Source of the DNA: Caulobacter sp.
GTDB lineage: Bacteria > Pseudomonadota > Alphaproteobacteria > Caulobacterales > Caulobacteraceae
Direction: 5' to 3'
NCBI GenBank assembly: GCA_030652755.1
Contig: JAUSPV010000086.1
Coordinates: 1 to 33,404, forward strand
Length of the DNA: 33,404 bases
In this document: piece by piece, positions 6,615-14,162 of the stretch
Layout of the letters: each line of letters opens with the position of its first letter
Numbering within the stretch: position 1 is the stretch's first letter
Position numbers and translations under genes: made by a program
Notes under the pieces: generated by a model
Database searches by the model: none
The model's input: the letters and a program-made list of their open reading frames with translations, nothing else
Told to the model about the DNA's origin: nothing

Positions 6615-7793
6615 CTACGAAGCCCGCGAGGGTGACGGGTTTGATTTCAATCCGAACACCAGCCGCAGCACGGCCACCCGGCTGACCACGGCATAGGTCG
6701 CGAAACAGGCCGCGAAGGTGATGGCGATCAGCAGCGCCGCCTCCAGCGCCTGGTTCAGGCCCACCGCGGCCAGGTGATGGCCGGCAACGACGATCACCGT
6801 CTGGTGGACGATGTAGAACGGGAACACCGCCAGGGTCAGCCAGGTCAGCACCGGGCCGCCGCGCGTCAGGTGCTTGGCCCCGAAGCCCAGCACGGCCAGG
6901 ATCGCGCACCACTGATCGACGGCGTAGACGCCGCGCATGGCCAGCTTCAGCAGTTCGGGCGGGACGGCGTCCTCGCCCCGGTACACCCAGGCATAGGTGG
7001 CGAAAGCCGCCCAGGCGCCGAGCGCCAGCACAAGGGCCGACCAACGCATCCGGATGGTCGCCTCCCGGAAGGCGCCGCTCCGCGCGATCAGGAAGCCCAG
7101 CAGGAAGGCCGCGAAGCTGACCGCGTGGTTGTACCAGTCGTCGACCAGGGCGTGGGTGACCTCGAACATCGGCAGCAGCACGACCCGGCAGAGCGCCAGA
7201 TAGACGATCGGCGCCAGCAGCAGGGTCCAGCCCTTCAAGCCCTCGCCAAGCCCGTCGCCGAGGCGGACCATCGGCTGGCGCGCGACACCCAGAAGAATCG
7301 CCAGAACCATCGTGTAGACAAAGAGATACACCACAAACCACATGTGGTTGTAGGTCGGCGTGATCAGGCAGCCGTCGGCGTCGCACCAGCCGCCGGACGC
7401 CGTGGCGTAGAGCGCATAGAAGTCCAGAAACGACCCGCTGAACCCGGCCTGCTCGACCACCTCGTAGTAGCTCTGCGGCGGCACGATCACGAAGACGGCG
7501 AAGACAAGCGGCGGCAGCAGTCGCCAGGCCCTCTGGCTCGCCAGACTTCCGGCGCTGATCTTGTCGGCCATGAACCGCGTCGCCGCGCCGGAGACCAGGA
7601 ACAGCAGGGTGAGCCGCCAGGGGTTGGTCAGCTGCATCACCGGTTCCAGCCATTCCACGGGCCTGGGGCTCTTCACGTGCCAGTCCCAGGGCACGTAGAA
7701 CATGCCGACGTGATAGAGGATCAGCAGGAAGAAGGCGCCGACGCGGATCCAGTCGAGGTCGTGGCGGCGGTCGGGGGAAACGGTGGACGTCAC
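6615..7793 (-). CDS. Acyltransferase-3 family integral membrane protein
   Basis: A 392-residue polytopic inner-membrane protein of the acyltransferase-3 (OafA/OpgC-like) family, which moves acyl groups onto glycans or other envelope molecules. The N-terminal signature HDLDWIRVGAFFLLILYHVGMFY (residues 11-33) contains the conserved motif His (H28). Around ten hydrophobic segments follow, for example LTLLFLVSGAA, MWFVVYLFVYTMVLAILLGVA and FPFYIVHQTVIVVAG, the last being the conserved late-helix motif. The frame is open upstream without an ATG. GTG 7793 is chosen because it precedes the family N-terminus and avoids overlap with the divergent LytTR gene; its Shine-Dalgarno is poor, so the start is uncertain. 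The acceptor substrate is unknown. Confidence 0.85.
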   Translation of the reverse strand: MTSTVSPDRRHDLDWIRVGAFFLLILYHVGMFYVPWDWHVKSPRPVEWLEPVMQLTNPWRLTLLFLVSGAATRFMADKISAGSLASQRAWRLLPPLVFAVFVIVPPQSYYEVVEQAGFSGSFLDFYALYATASGGWCDADGCLITPTYNHMWFVVYLFVYTMVLAILLGVARQPMVRLGDGLGEGLKGWTLLLAPIVYLALCRVVLLPMFEVTHALVDDWYNHAVSFAAFLLGFLIARSGAFREATIRMRWSALVLALGAWAAFATYAWVYRGEDAVPPELLKLAMRGVYAVDQWCAILAVLGFGAKHLTRGGPVLTWLTLAVFPFYIVHQTVIVVAGHHLAAVGLNQALEAALLIAITFAACFATYAVVSRVAVLRLVFGLKSNPSPSRAS

Positions 7794-7826
7794 GGTCAGG
7801 CTCGCGAGGATTGACGATGTCCCTGC

Positions 7827-8735
7827 ATGGCGAAGCGGCCCCGCCTCGCGCCACCGCCTCGCCACGCCCGGCCCCGGGCCGGTGACGAACGGCGGTCGCC
7901 CGTGACGAGCGGCGCGGACACGGGGACGAACGGCGCGCCCTCCGGGCGGAGCGTCTTCCTGCGCGGCGCGGCGGTCTACGCCACGGTCGTCCTCGTCGTC
8001 ACCCTGATCAACGTCATGAGTCTCCAGCATGAGATGCCGGAACTGGCCTGGTGGAAGCCCTGGACCTGGGAAGGCAGCAGCCTCGTGGTCATCCTGACCA
8101 TCCTCTGGCTGCCCTGGCTGACCCTGCGGGCCGCGCCGCTTGAAGGCTGGAGGCGTCCGCTCATCTGGCTGATTCACCTGGGCGGCATGCTCGCCTGGTC
8201 AATCCTGCACGTGGGCGGATTCCTGATCCTGCGCCACAGCGTCTATGCCCTGGCGGGCGAGGCCTACAACTACGGCGATCTGGACGAGAAGTTCCTCTAC
8301 GAGGCCCGCAAGGACATCCTCAGCTACACGATGGCGGTGGCCACCTTCTGGGTCGCCGGCCGCATGGTGTTCGCCCAGCGATCCGAACCCGCCGCCCAGG
8401 CCTCACCGCCCGCGACGTTCGACATTCGCGACGGCGCACGGGTGATCCGGGTTCCCGTCGCCGACATTCTCGCCGTCGCCTCGGCCGGCAACTATGTCGA
8501 GATCCATCTGGCGGACGGTCGCAAACCGCTGATGCGCTCATCGCTCGGCGCCGTGGAAGCCGAGCTGGCGCCGCGAGGCTTCGTGCGCACCCATCGCTCC
8601 TGGCTAGTCAACGCCGCGCGCGTGACCGGGCTGACGCCGGAGGGCTCGGGCGACTGGACCGTCGAGCTCGGCGCGCTGGAAGCGCCGCTGTCCCGGCGCT
8701 TTCCCGACGCGCTGGCAAGGCTGCGGGCCGGGTAG
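7827..8735 (+). CDS. Membrane-anchored LytTR-domain transcriptional regulator
   Basis: A 302-residue protein with four predicted membrane segments (about 45-64, 85-101, 111-134 and 164-183). A C-terminal cytoplasmic LytTR DNA-binding domain spans about 198-300 (VADILAVASAGNYVEIHLADGR, GFVRTHRSWLVNAARV). LytTR domains bind direct-repeat operators through beta-strands. The membrane region presumably senses an envelope or small-molecule signal. The gene is divergent from the acyltransferase, with their starts about 33 nt apart, which suggests control of that gene and of itself. Start choice is open: ATG 7827 has no good Shine-Dalgarno, and GTG 7902 would trim the basic, proline-rich N-terminus. 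A well-placed GAGGA precedes an out-of-frame ATG at 7817 that opens a 22-codon frame. Confidence 0.85.
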   Translation: MAKRPRLAPPPRHARPRAGDERRSPVTSGADTGTNGAPSGRSVFLRGAAVYATVVLVVTLINVMSLQHEMPELAWWKPWTWEGSSLVVILTILWLPWLTLRAAPLEGWRRPLIWLIHLGGMLAWSILHVGGFLILRHSVYALAGEAYNYGDLDEKFLYEARKDILSYTMAVATFWVAGRMVFAQRSEPAAQASPPATFDIRDGARVIRVPVADILAVASAGNYVEIHLADGRKPLMRSSLGAVEAELAPRGFVRTHRSWLVNAARVTGLTPEGSGDWTVELGALEAPLSRRFPDALARLRAG

Positions 8736-8738
8736 CGC

Positions 8739-8764
8739 GGGACAGACACCTGGGTGTCTGTCCC
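8739..8764. repeat. 26-bp near-perfect palindrome between convergent genes, likely bidirectional terminator or repeat
   Basis: The arms GGGACAGACACC (8739-8750) and GGTGTCTGTCCC (8753-8764) are perfectly complementary with only two bases between them. The palindrome fills the space between the LytTR stop (8735) and the astB stop (8764-8766), overlapping the latter by one base. A short T-rich stretch follows on the plus strand. I recall GACAGACACC-type palindromes as recurrent elements in several proteobacteria. Confidence 0.6.
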
Positions 8765-10107
8765 TATCTTTGGGACGGATAGAACCCGCCGCCGAGCCCC
8801 AGGATCCCGGTCAGGGCGTCCAGCGCCGCGCGGCTCTCGTCGAGCAGGTGCGGATCGGCCAGATCGGCGGGCAGCAGGCGGTCGCGATAGTGGCGTTCGG
8901 CCCAGGCGGTCAGCCGCTCGTGCAGCGTCGCGTCGAACCGCTGGGCCGGGTTTGTCGCCGCCAGCTCGTCGTCGGTCAGCACGACCCGCAACCGCAGGCA
9001 GGCGGGCCCGCCACCGTTGCGCATGCTCTGCCGCACATCGACATACTCGACCCGGCCGATCGGACCGTTGGAGGCGATGGCCCGTTCGACCGCCGCGGCG
9101 GCGCGTGGCGTCTCGGCCGTCTCCATCGGCGCGATCAGCGTCAGCCGGTCATCGCCGGGAAGAGAGACCAGCATCGAATTGAAAAGATAGGACTTTATGG
9201 CCTCGCCCAGCGGCAGGTCCGCCGCGTCGATCTGCACGAACTGCGGCTCGAAGCTCCGGGCGGCGGCGCGGATATCAGCCTGCACAGCCACGGCGTCCTC
9301 GAAGGCCGTCTCGTGAAAGAACAGGCAGGTGCGGGCGCCGACGCAGACCACGTCGTTGTGAAACACCCCCGCCTCGATGGCCGCGCGGGCCTGGCGCGCG
9401 AACACCGCGCCCCCGGCCCCGTGACGCCGGGCCACGGCCTCGAAGGCCTGCTTCGTCTGCCGCGCCGGGAAACGTCCGGTCCAGGGCTCATAGGCGTCCC
9501 GGCCCCAGACGAACAGGTTGACGCCCGGCACGCCGTGGTCGGCGCAGAGGCGGGCGTGGTTCGCCGCGCCCTCGTCGGCGAAGTGCGGCTGGGCCGGCAG
9601 CGGGTCGTGGACGGCGAAGCGGCGCTCGTCCGGGAACAGCGCCCGCAGAGACCGCGTCGTCTGCTCGCCCTCCAGGCTGCGATGCAGGTTGGTCAGCAGG
9701 TTTGCCGGCGTGAAGTGAACCCGGCCGTCGGCGGCGTCGGCGCTGGGCGTCACCGTCGCGGCGTTGGCGGCCCACATCGGCGAGGCGCTGCAGGCGGTGT
9801 TGAGCAGCTCCGGCGCCTGGCGCGCGGCGGCCTCGATCACCTGATGGTCGGTTCCGCCAAAGCCAATCCCGCGCAGGAAGCCGACGTCCGGCCGCTCATG
9901 CGGCGGCAGCACGAACTGCGGCAGGCCCAGGCCCGCCATCAGCCGCATCTTCGACAGCCCCTCCAGCACCGCCGAGCGCGGGTTGGACGGATCGCCCTTG
10001 TTGATCTCGCTGGCCAGATTGCCGGGCGCGAGACCCGCGAAGCTGTGGGTCGGCCCGACCAGCCCGTCGGCGTTGGCTTCGACCGCCGGAGCACGCAATG
10101 AGCTCAC
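8764..10107 (-). CDS. astB: N-succinylarginine dihydrolase
   Basis: AstB hydrolyses N2-succinylarginine to N2-succinylornithine, 2 NH3 and CO2, the second step of the ammonia-producing AST arginine pathway. With the GTG start at 10107 the protein is 447 residues, the same length as I recall for the E. coli enzyme. It has the amidinotransferase-fold catalytic residues E179 (FADEGAANHARL), H250 (EAGVFHNDVVCVG) and C370 (NGGGPACLRLRVVL). The N-terminus EANADGLVGPTHSFAGLAPGN is characteristic. The GTG overlaps the astD stop as GTGA (10104-10107), so a longer upstream reading is not needed. It is the last gene of this ast operon and ends at the palindrome at 8739-8764. Confidence 0.97.
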   Translation of the reverse strand: MSSLRAPAVEANADGLVGPTHSFAGLAPGNLASEINKGDPSNPRSAVLEGLSKMRLMAGLGLPQFVLPPHERPDVGFLRGIGFGGTDHQVIEAAARQAPELLNTACSASPMWAANAATVTPSADAADGRVHFTPANLLTNLHRSLEGEQTTRSLRALFPDERRFAVHDPLPAQPHFADEGAANHARLCADHGVPGVNLFVWGRDAYEPWTGRFPARQTKQAFEAVARRHGAGGAVFARQARAAIEAGVFHNDVVCVGARTCLFFHETAFEDAVAVQADIRAAARSFEPQFVQIDAADLPLGEAIKSYLFNSMLVSLPGDDRLTLIAPMETAETPRAAAAVERAIASNGPIGRVEYVDVRQSMRNGGGPACLRLRVVLTDDELAATNPAQRFDATLHERLTAWAERHYRDRLLPADLADPHLLDESRAALDALTGILGLGGGFYPSQR

Positions 10108-11558
10108 GCCCACAACCCCTTGATATCGCTCACAGTCGGCAGCACCGCGTCGGCCTCGAAGCTGGCCACCGGATAGGCGCAGTAGTCGGCGGCGTAGTAG
10201 GCGCTGGGACGGTGGTTGCCGGAGGCGCCCAGGCCGCCGAACGGGGCCGTTCCGGCCGCGCCCGTCGTCGGGCGGTTCCAGTTGACGACGCCGGCGCGGA
10301 TGCGCTGCTGGAAGCGCTCCCAACGGGCCGGATCGTCGCTGATCAGGCCGGCGGAGAGGCCGAATCGGGTGTCGTTGGCCAAGGCGAGCGCGCCGTCGAA
10401 GGTCGCCGCGCGGCGGACCTGAATGATGGGCGCGAAGATCTCCTCATCCGGCGTCTCGTGATGGCTGACGTCGATGAGGCCCGGCGTGATGAAGGCCTCC
10501 GACAGCCCCTCGACCGCCCTCGCCTCGCGGATCACCGTCCCACCCAGCGCCTTGGCGGCGGCGCGGGCGGCGACAGCGGCGCGGGCGGAGATCAGCGGGC
10601 CCATGAAGGGCTCGGTCGCGCCGTCCCACGGGCCGGCGATCAGGCGGTCGGCGAGGGCCGCGACGGCCGCGATGATCGCCTCGCCCTCATGGCCTTCGGG
10701 CACGATCAGCCGGCGGGCGCAGGAGCAGCGCTGGCCGGTGGTGATGAAGCTCGACTGCACGACCAGGGCCGCGACGGCCTGCGCGTCCGTGGCGTCCCAG
10801 ACGACCAGCGGATTGTTGCCGCCCAGCTCCAGCGCCAGGATCACGTCCGGCCGGTCGGCGAAGTGGCGGCGGAAGTGGGCCCCCGCCGCGCCGGACCCGG
10901 TGAACAGCAGGCCGTCGATGGGCTGGTCGATCAGGGCCGCGCCGGTCTCCTTGCCGCCCTGGACGAGGTTGACCACGCCCCGGGGCAGATCAGCCGCTTC
11001 CAGGGCCTCGGCCATGAGCTCGCCGGTCCACGGCGTCTCTTCCGACGGCTTGAAGACCACGGTGTCGCCGGCCAGCAGCGCCGGCACGATGTGGCCGTTG
11101 GGCAGGTGGCCGGGGAAGTTGAACGGGCCGAGCACCGCCATCACGCCATGCGGCCGGTGGCGCAGTACGGCCCGGCCAAAGGCGGTGGGCGTCTCGCGCA
11201 CGCCGGTGCGCTCGTCATAGGCGGCGATCGAGGCGTCGACCTTGGCCATCATCGAGCCGAGCTCGGCGGTGGTCTCCCACAGCGCCTTGCCGGTCTCGCG
11301 GGAGATGGCCTGGGCCATCGGCCCCTTGCGGGCGTCGAGCGCGGCCTTGTACCGGCGCAGCGCCTCGATCCGCTCGGGGCGCGGCCGGTCGGCCCAGTCC
11401 TGGAAGGCGCCCCGGGCGGCCGCAACAGCATCGGCGACGTCGTCGGGCGTGGCGGTTGCGCCCTCCCAGACCGGGGCGCCGGTCGCGGGATCGATAGAGG
11501 TCAGGGCCGGGCCTGTTCCAGAGCGCCAGGCGCCATCGATGAAGAGACCACGGCTCAT
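10104..11558 (-). CDS. astD: N-succinylglutamate 5-semialdehyde dehydrogenase
   Basis: AstD oxidises N-succinylglutamate semialdehyde to N-succinylglutamate with NAD+, step four of the AST pathway. It is 484 residues long, close to the family (about 490). Aldehyde dehydrogenase landmarks: PFNFPGHLPNGHIVPALLAG near 145-164, K170 in VVFKPSEETP, FTGSGAAG at 219-226, the general base E244 in LALELGGNNP and the nucleophile C278 in TTGQRCSCARR. ATG 11558 (MSRGLFIDGAW) gives the family N-terminus. The longer open frame upstream runs through the repeat at 11576-11748 and is not coding. It overlaps astB by 4 nt and is separated from astA by 202 nt holding that repeat. Confidence 0.96.
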   Translation of the reverse strand: MSRGLFIDGAWRSGTGPALTSIDPATGAPVWEGATATPDDVADAVAAARGAFQDWADRPRPERIEALRRYKAALDARKGPMAQAISRETGKALWETTAELGSMMAKVDASIAAYDERTGVRETPTAFGRAVLRHRPHGVMAVLGPFNFPGHLPNGHIVPALLAGDTVVFKPSEETPWTGELMAEALEAADLPRGVVNLVQGGKETGAALIDQPIDGLLFTGSGAAGAHFRRHFADRPDVILALELGGNNPLVVWDATDAQAVAALVVQSSFITTGQRCSCARRLIVPEGHEGEAIIAAVAALADRLIAGPWDGATEPFMGPLISARAAVAARAAAKALGGTVIREARAVEGLSEAFITPGLIDVSHHETPDEEIFAPIIQVRRAATFDGALALANDTRFGLSAGLISDDPARWERFQQRIRAGVVNWNRPTTGAAGTAPFGGLGASGNHRPSAYYAADYCAYPVASFEADAVLPTVSDIKGLWA

Positions 11559-11575
11559 GAGTAGTCTCCCGACAA

Positions 11576-11748
11576 CCCTCTCCCACTTTGGAGAGGGGGA
11601 CCATGCGAAGCATGGTGGAGCGGGAGGCGCTCCCGCATGCAGGAGCTGCGCGGCCACGAAGCGACGAACACCGGGGCAAACCGGTTGGCCGGAGCACATC
11701 CCTCTCCACCACCCTTCGGGCGGCCCCCCTCTCCCAAGAGGGAGAGGA
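11576..11748. repeat. Pair of inverted intergenic repeats (BIME-like) inside the ast operon
   Basis: Two about 51-nt elements face each other: 11576-11626 (starts CCCTCTCCCACTTTGGAGAG) and 11697-11748, whose reverse complement matches the first closely (CCTCTCCC...GGAGAGGGGG...CGAAG...GGTGGAG). Each contains two small hairpins: CCTCTCC/GGAGAGG, and either ACCATG-CGAAG-CATGGT or its CCGCCC-GAAG-GGTGG counterpart. A third hairpin, CGGGAG-GCG-CTCCCG, follows the first element. Similar units recur between genes in many Caulobacterales as I recall. Together they occupy nearly the whole astA-astD gap and could affect transcription through the operon or mRNA stability. Confidence 0.75.
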
Positions 11749-11760
11749 ATGCGCACGGGC

Positions 11761-12765
11761 TCACGACTTCACCTTCACACTGTCGCCTTCGCGCACGCCC
11801 AGCACCTGGGCCGCCTCGCGCGACAGCACCGCGCTGTCACCCTCGACCAGCACCGGCGCCCGCACGGCGCGGAAGCGACCGATGTCGTCGGTGGAGACCA
11901 GCGCCTCCTCGCCAAACGCATCCTCGCCCAGGCGCACGACCAGCCGGCGGGCCTCCTTGACGGTGCGGATCTCATCGCGCGGCGCGGCCATGGTCGGGCC
12001 GGCGTCAAACAGGTCGACGAGGCCCTGGTACCGGAAGCCCTCCCGCTCCAGCATCGCCCTCGCCGCCTCGCCTTCTCGGTGGACCCGGCCGATGGACTTC
12101 TCGGCCGCCTCCGGCAGCAGGCCGGTGTAGATCGGATGGCGCGGCGACAGGTCGAGAATGAATTGGCCGTTGGTCGAGGCGCTCATCAGGTCGGCCTGGT
12201 CGAATTCCAGCCGGAAGAACTTGTGGGCGACATGTTCCCAGAACGGGCAGACCCCGTCCTCGTCGAACCAGCCGCGCAGTTCGGCCAGCACCATCTCGGC
12301 GAAGCGCTGCGGCGCGATGCCGATCAGCATGTAGCGGGCCTGCGCCAGCAGCCGCCCGGCGCCGCCCTTGCGCTTCTCAGGTCGCAGGAACAGCGAGCCG
12401 ACCTCGGACCAGCCGGCGCATTCGTTGACCAGCACCAGCGCCTGGTGGTCGAACCGCATGTCCAGCGTCGGCGACGACTGGGCCAGGGTGACGACCCGAA
12501 ACGAGAAGAACGGCCGCTTGAGGCCGACGCTGGCCTTCACCCCGGCGACGCCTTCCACGGCGCCAGTCGCGGCGTCCTCCAGCATCAGAGTGTACCAGGC
12601 TTCCGGCGGGGCCACCTCTCCGGCGAAGCTGGCCTTGGACAGGTCCAGCCGCGAGCGCAGCGTCGGCTCATCCTCTGACAGGCTGGTGAAGCCGCGTCCC
12701 GACAGGACGGCCAGCTCCATCAGCGCATCGTAGTCGGCGGGAACAGCGGGACGCACGACCAGCAT
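11761..12765 (-). CDS. astA: Arginine N-succinyltransferase
   Basis: AstA transfers succinyl from succinyl-CoA to the alpha-amine of arginine, the first step of the AST pathway. The single 334-residue chain has the family N-terminus MLVVRPAVPADYDALMELA and the FTSLSEDEPTLRSRL block at about 26-40. The acyl-CoA region SEVGSLFLRPEKRKGGAGRLL and the WEHVAHKFFRLEFDQADLMS block follow. The C-terminal end is GVREGDSVKVKS. Because it is one gene, it resembles E. coli AstA rather than the paired AruF/AruG subunits of Pseudomonas. The ATG shares one base with the stop of the upstream hydrolase (TGATG), so the two are co-translated. Confidence 0.95.
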   Translation of the reverse strand: MLVVRPAVPADYDALMELAVLSGRGFTSLSEDEPTLRSRLDLSKASFAGEVAPPEAWYTLMLEDAATGAVEGVAGVKASVGLKRPFFSFRVVTLAQSSPTLDMRFDHQALVLVNECAGWSEVGSLFLRPEKRKGGAGRLLAQARYMLIGIAPQRFAEMVLAELRGWFDEDGVCPFWEHVAHKFFRLEFDQADLMSASTNGQFILDLSPRHPIYTGLLPEAAEKSIGRVHREGEAARAMLEREGFRYQGLVDLFDAGPTMAAPRDEIRTVKEARRLVVRLGEDAFGEEALVSTDDIGRFRAVRAPVLVEGDSAVLSREAAQVLGVREGDSVKVKS

Positions 12766-14012
12766 CAGCGAGGCTCCATCAGGGCGCGGATGCCGCGCGC
12801 GTCAATCTCGCCGGACGCCAGCTTCATCAGGATCAGGGCCGAGAGCTGGGCCCGCTCGGCGAAGCTGTCGGGCCAAGCGAACTCGCTCTCGCTGTGGATG
12901 TCGCCGCCGCGCACGCCAAGGGTGTCGACGTTCGGCAGTCCCGCGGCGAACAGATTGTTGCCCTCGCAGACGCCGCCGGACGACGTCCAGGCGATGTCCT
13001 GGCCCAGCAGGGCGCCGACCGCCTTCACCTTGCCGAACAGCGCGGCCTGGGCGGCGTTGAACGGCTTGGCCGGCCGGGTGAAGCCGCCGTGCTGACTGAC
13101 CAGAAGACCGTCGCCGTCGCCGGCCTTCATGGCGCCCCGGATGCCGGCTTCCAGCCAGGCGGCGGCCTCGGCGTCGGGGAACCGGACGTTGAAGCGGACG
13201 ACGGCAATATCGGGCACCACATTCAGCGGCGAGCCGCCGTCGATCCTGGCGATATTGACGGTGACGCCGTCGCGGCGGCCGTTCAGCCCGTCCAGCGCCC
13301 CGGCGACGCGGGCGGCGGCGGTGATGGCGTTGCGGCCCTCATGGAAGGCCCGACCGGCGTGAGCGGTGCGCCCCGTGACCCGGATATGGAAGTTGCCCGA
13401 ACCCTTGCGTTCTCCGGCCAGGGCGCCGTCCGCCAGCGCCGGCTCGTACGTCAAGCCCACATGACCCAGAGCGCCGAACTCGGCCAGCACCGGCCCCGAG
13501 GCCAGAGACCCGATCTCCTCGTCCGGCGAGATCAGCACCCGGTAGCCCAGGTTGGCGGCGGCGGCCGAGGTCTCGAAGGCCTCGAGCGCCGCCAGAATGA
13601 CGCTGATGCCGCCTTTCATGTCGGCGATCCCCGGTCCGTGCAGCGCGCCGTCGGGACGGGTCACCACGGCCTGGAAGCGGCTGTCGGCGGGATAGACGGT
13701 ATCGTAGTGGCCCGTCAGCACGACCTGCACCGGCGCCTCGGGACGGACGATCACGGCCATGGCCGGCGGATGCGCCTGCTCCCTTTCGCGACCATCGGCG
13801 CCGATCTCGGTGGAGGCCTGCAGCGGGATGTCGCGCGGTTCCGTCGGCAGCACCGTGAAGGCGTCCTTCAGCAGGCCGCGAACCGTCTCCAGCCCTTCGA
13901 GGTTGCGACTGCCGGAGTTGACGTCGCTCCAGCCGACCGCGCGCTCGACGATGGCCGACCCCCGCTCGGCGATGGAGTCCACAACGGATTTCTCTTCCGG
14001 CGACAGGCGCAT
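12765..14012 (-). CDS. M20-family metallohydrolase in the ast operon (candidate N-succinylglutamate desuccinylase)
   Basis: A 415-residue zinc-dependent M20 amidohydrolase/peptidase related to carboxypeptidase G2, ArgE and DapE. The metal and catalytic residues are intact: H102 and D104 in LTGHYDTVYP, D131 in GPGIADMKGG, E165/E166 in SPDEEIGS, E190 in LTYEPALADG and H373 in VRGGDIHSESEF. A dimerisation lid domain lies at about 203-315 (KGSGNFHIRVTGRTAHAG). It is first in the operon and joined to astA by a TGATG overlap, so a role in arginine catabolism is likely. M20 enzymes include succinyl-diaminopimelate desuccinylase, so removal of succinate from N-succinylglutamate in place of AstE is plausible. 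That assignment is inference; it could also act on another N-acyl amino acid. Confidence 0.88.
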   Translation of the reverse strand: MRLSPEEKSVVDSIAERGSAIVERAVGWSDVNSGSRNLEGLETVRGLLKDAFTVLPTEPRDIPLQASTEIGADGREREQAHPPAMAVIVRPEAPVQVVLTGHYDTVYPADSRFQAVVTRPDGALHGPGIADMKGGISVILAALEAFETSAAAANLGYRVLISPDEEIGSLASGPVLAEFGALGHVGLTYEPALADGALAGERKGSGNFHIRVTGRTAHAGRAFHEGRNAITAAARVAGALDGLNGRRDGVTVNIARIDGGSPLNVVPDIAVVRFNVRFPDAEAAAWLEAGIRGAMKAGDGDGLLVSQHGGFTRPAKPFNAAQAALFGKVKAVGALLGQDIAWTSSGGVCEGNNLFAAGLPNVDTLGVRGGDIHSESEFAWPDSFAERAQLSALILMKLASGEIDARGIRALMEPR

Positions 14013-14162
14013 CGGTGTGATCGTCCAACTCTATGGCGCCATTGCCGCGGACCAGGTCGACGCGCGTTGGGACGAGGCGACCCGCCGGAATGGCGCAAGA
14101 CGGGAGCCGCAGAACGCTCTCAACCTAGCCGACGGGTGACCGGAGGTGAACCCCTGCCCCGC

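Noticed and set aside
11559-11756. N-terminal extension of AstD through the intergenic repeat
   Set aside because: The extension is encoded by the palindromic repeat elements and does not resemble aldehyde dehydrogenase; ATG 11558 gives the normal N-terminus.
14013-14162. Search for a sigma-54 or other clear promoter before the ast operon
   Set aside because: No GG-N10-GC element or convincing -35/-10 pair was found by eye in the 150-nt gap.
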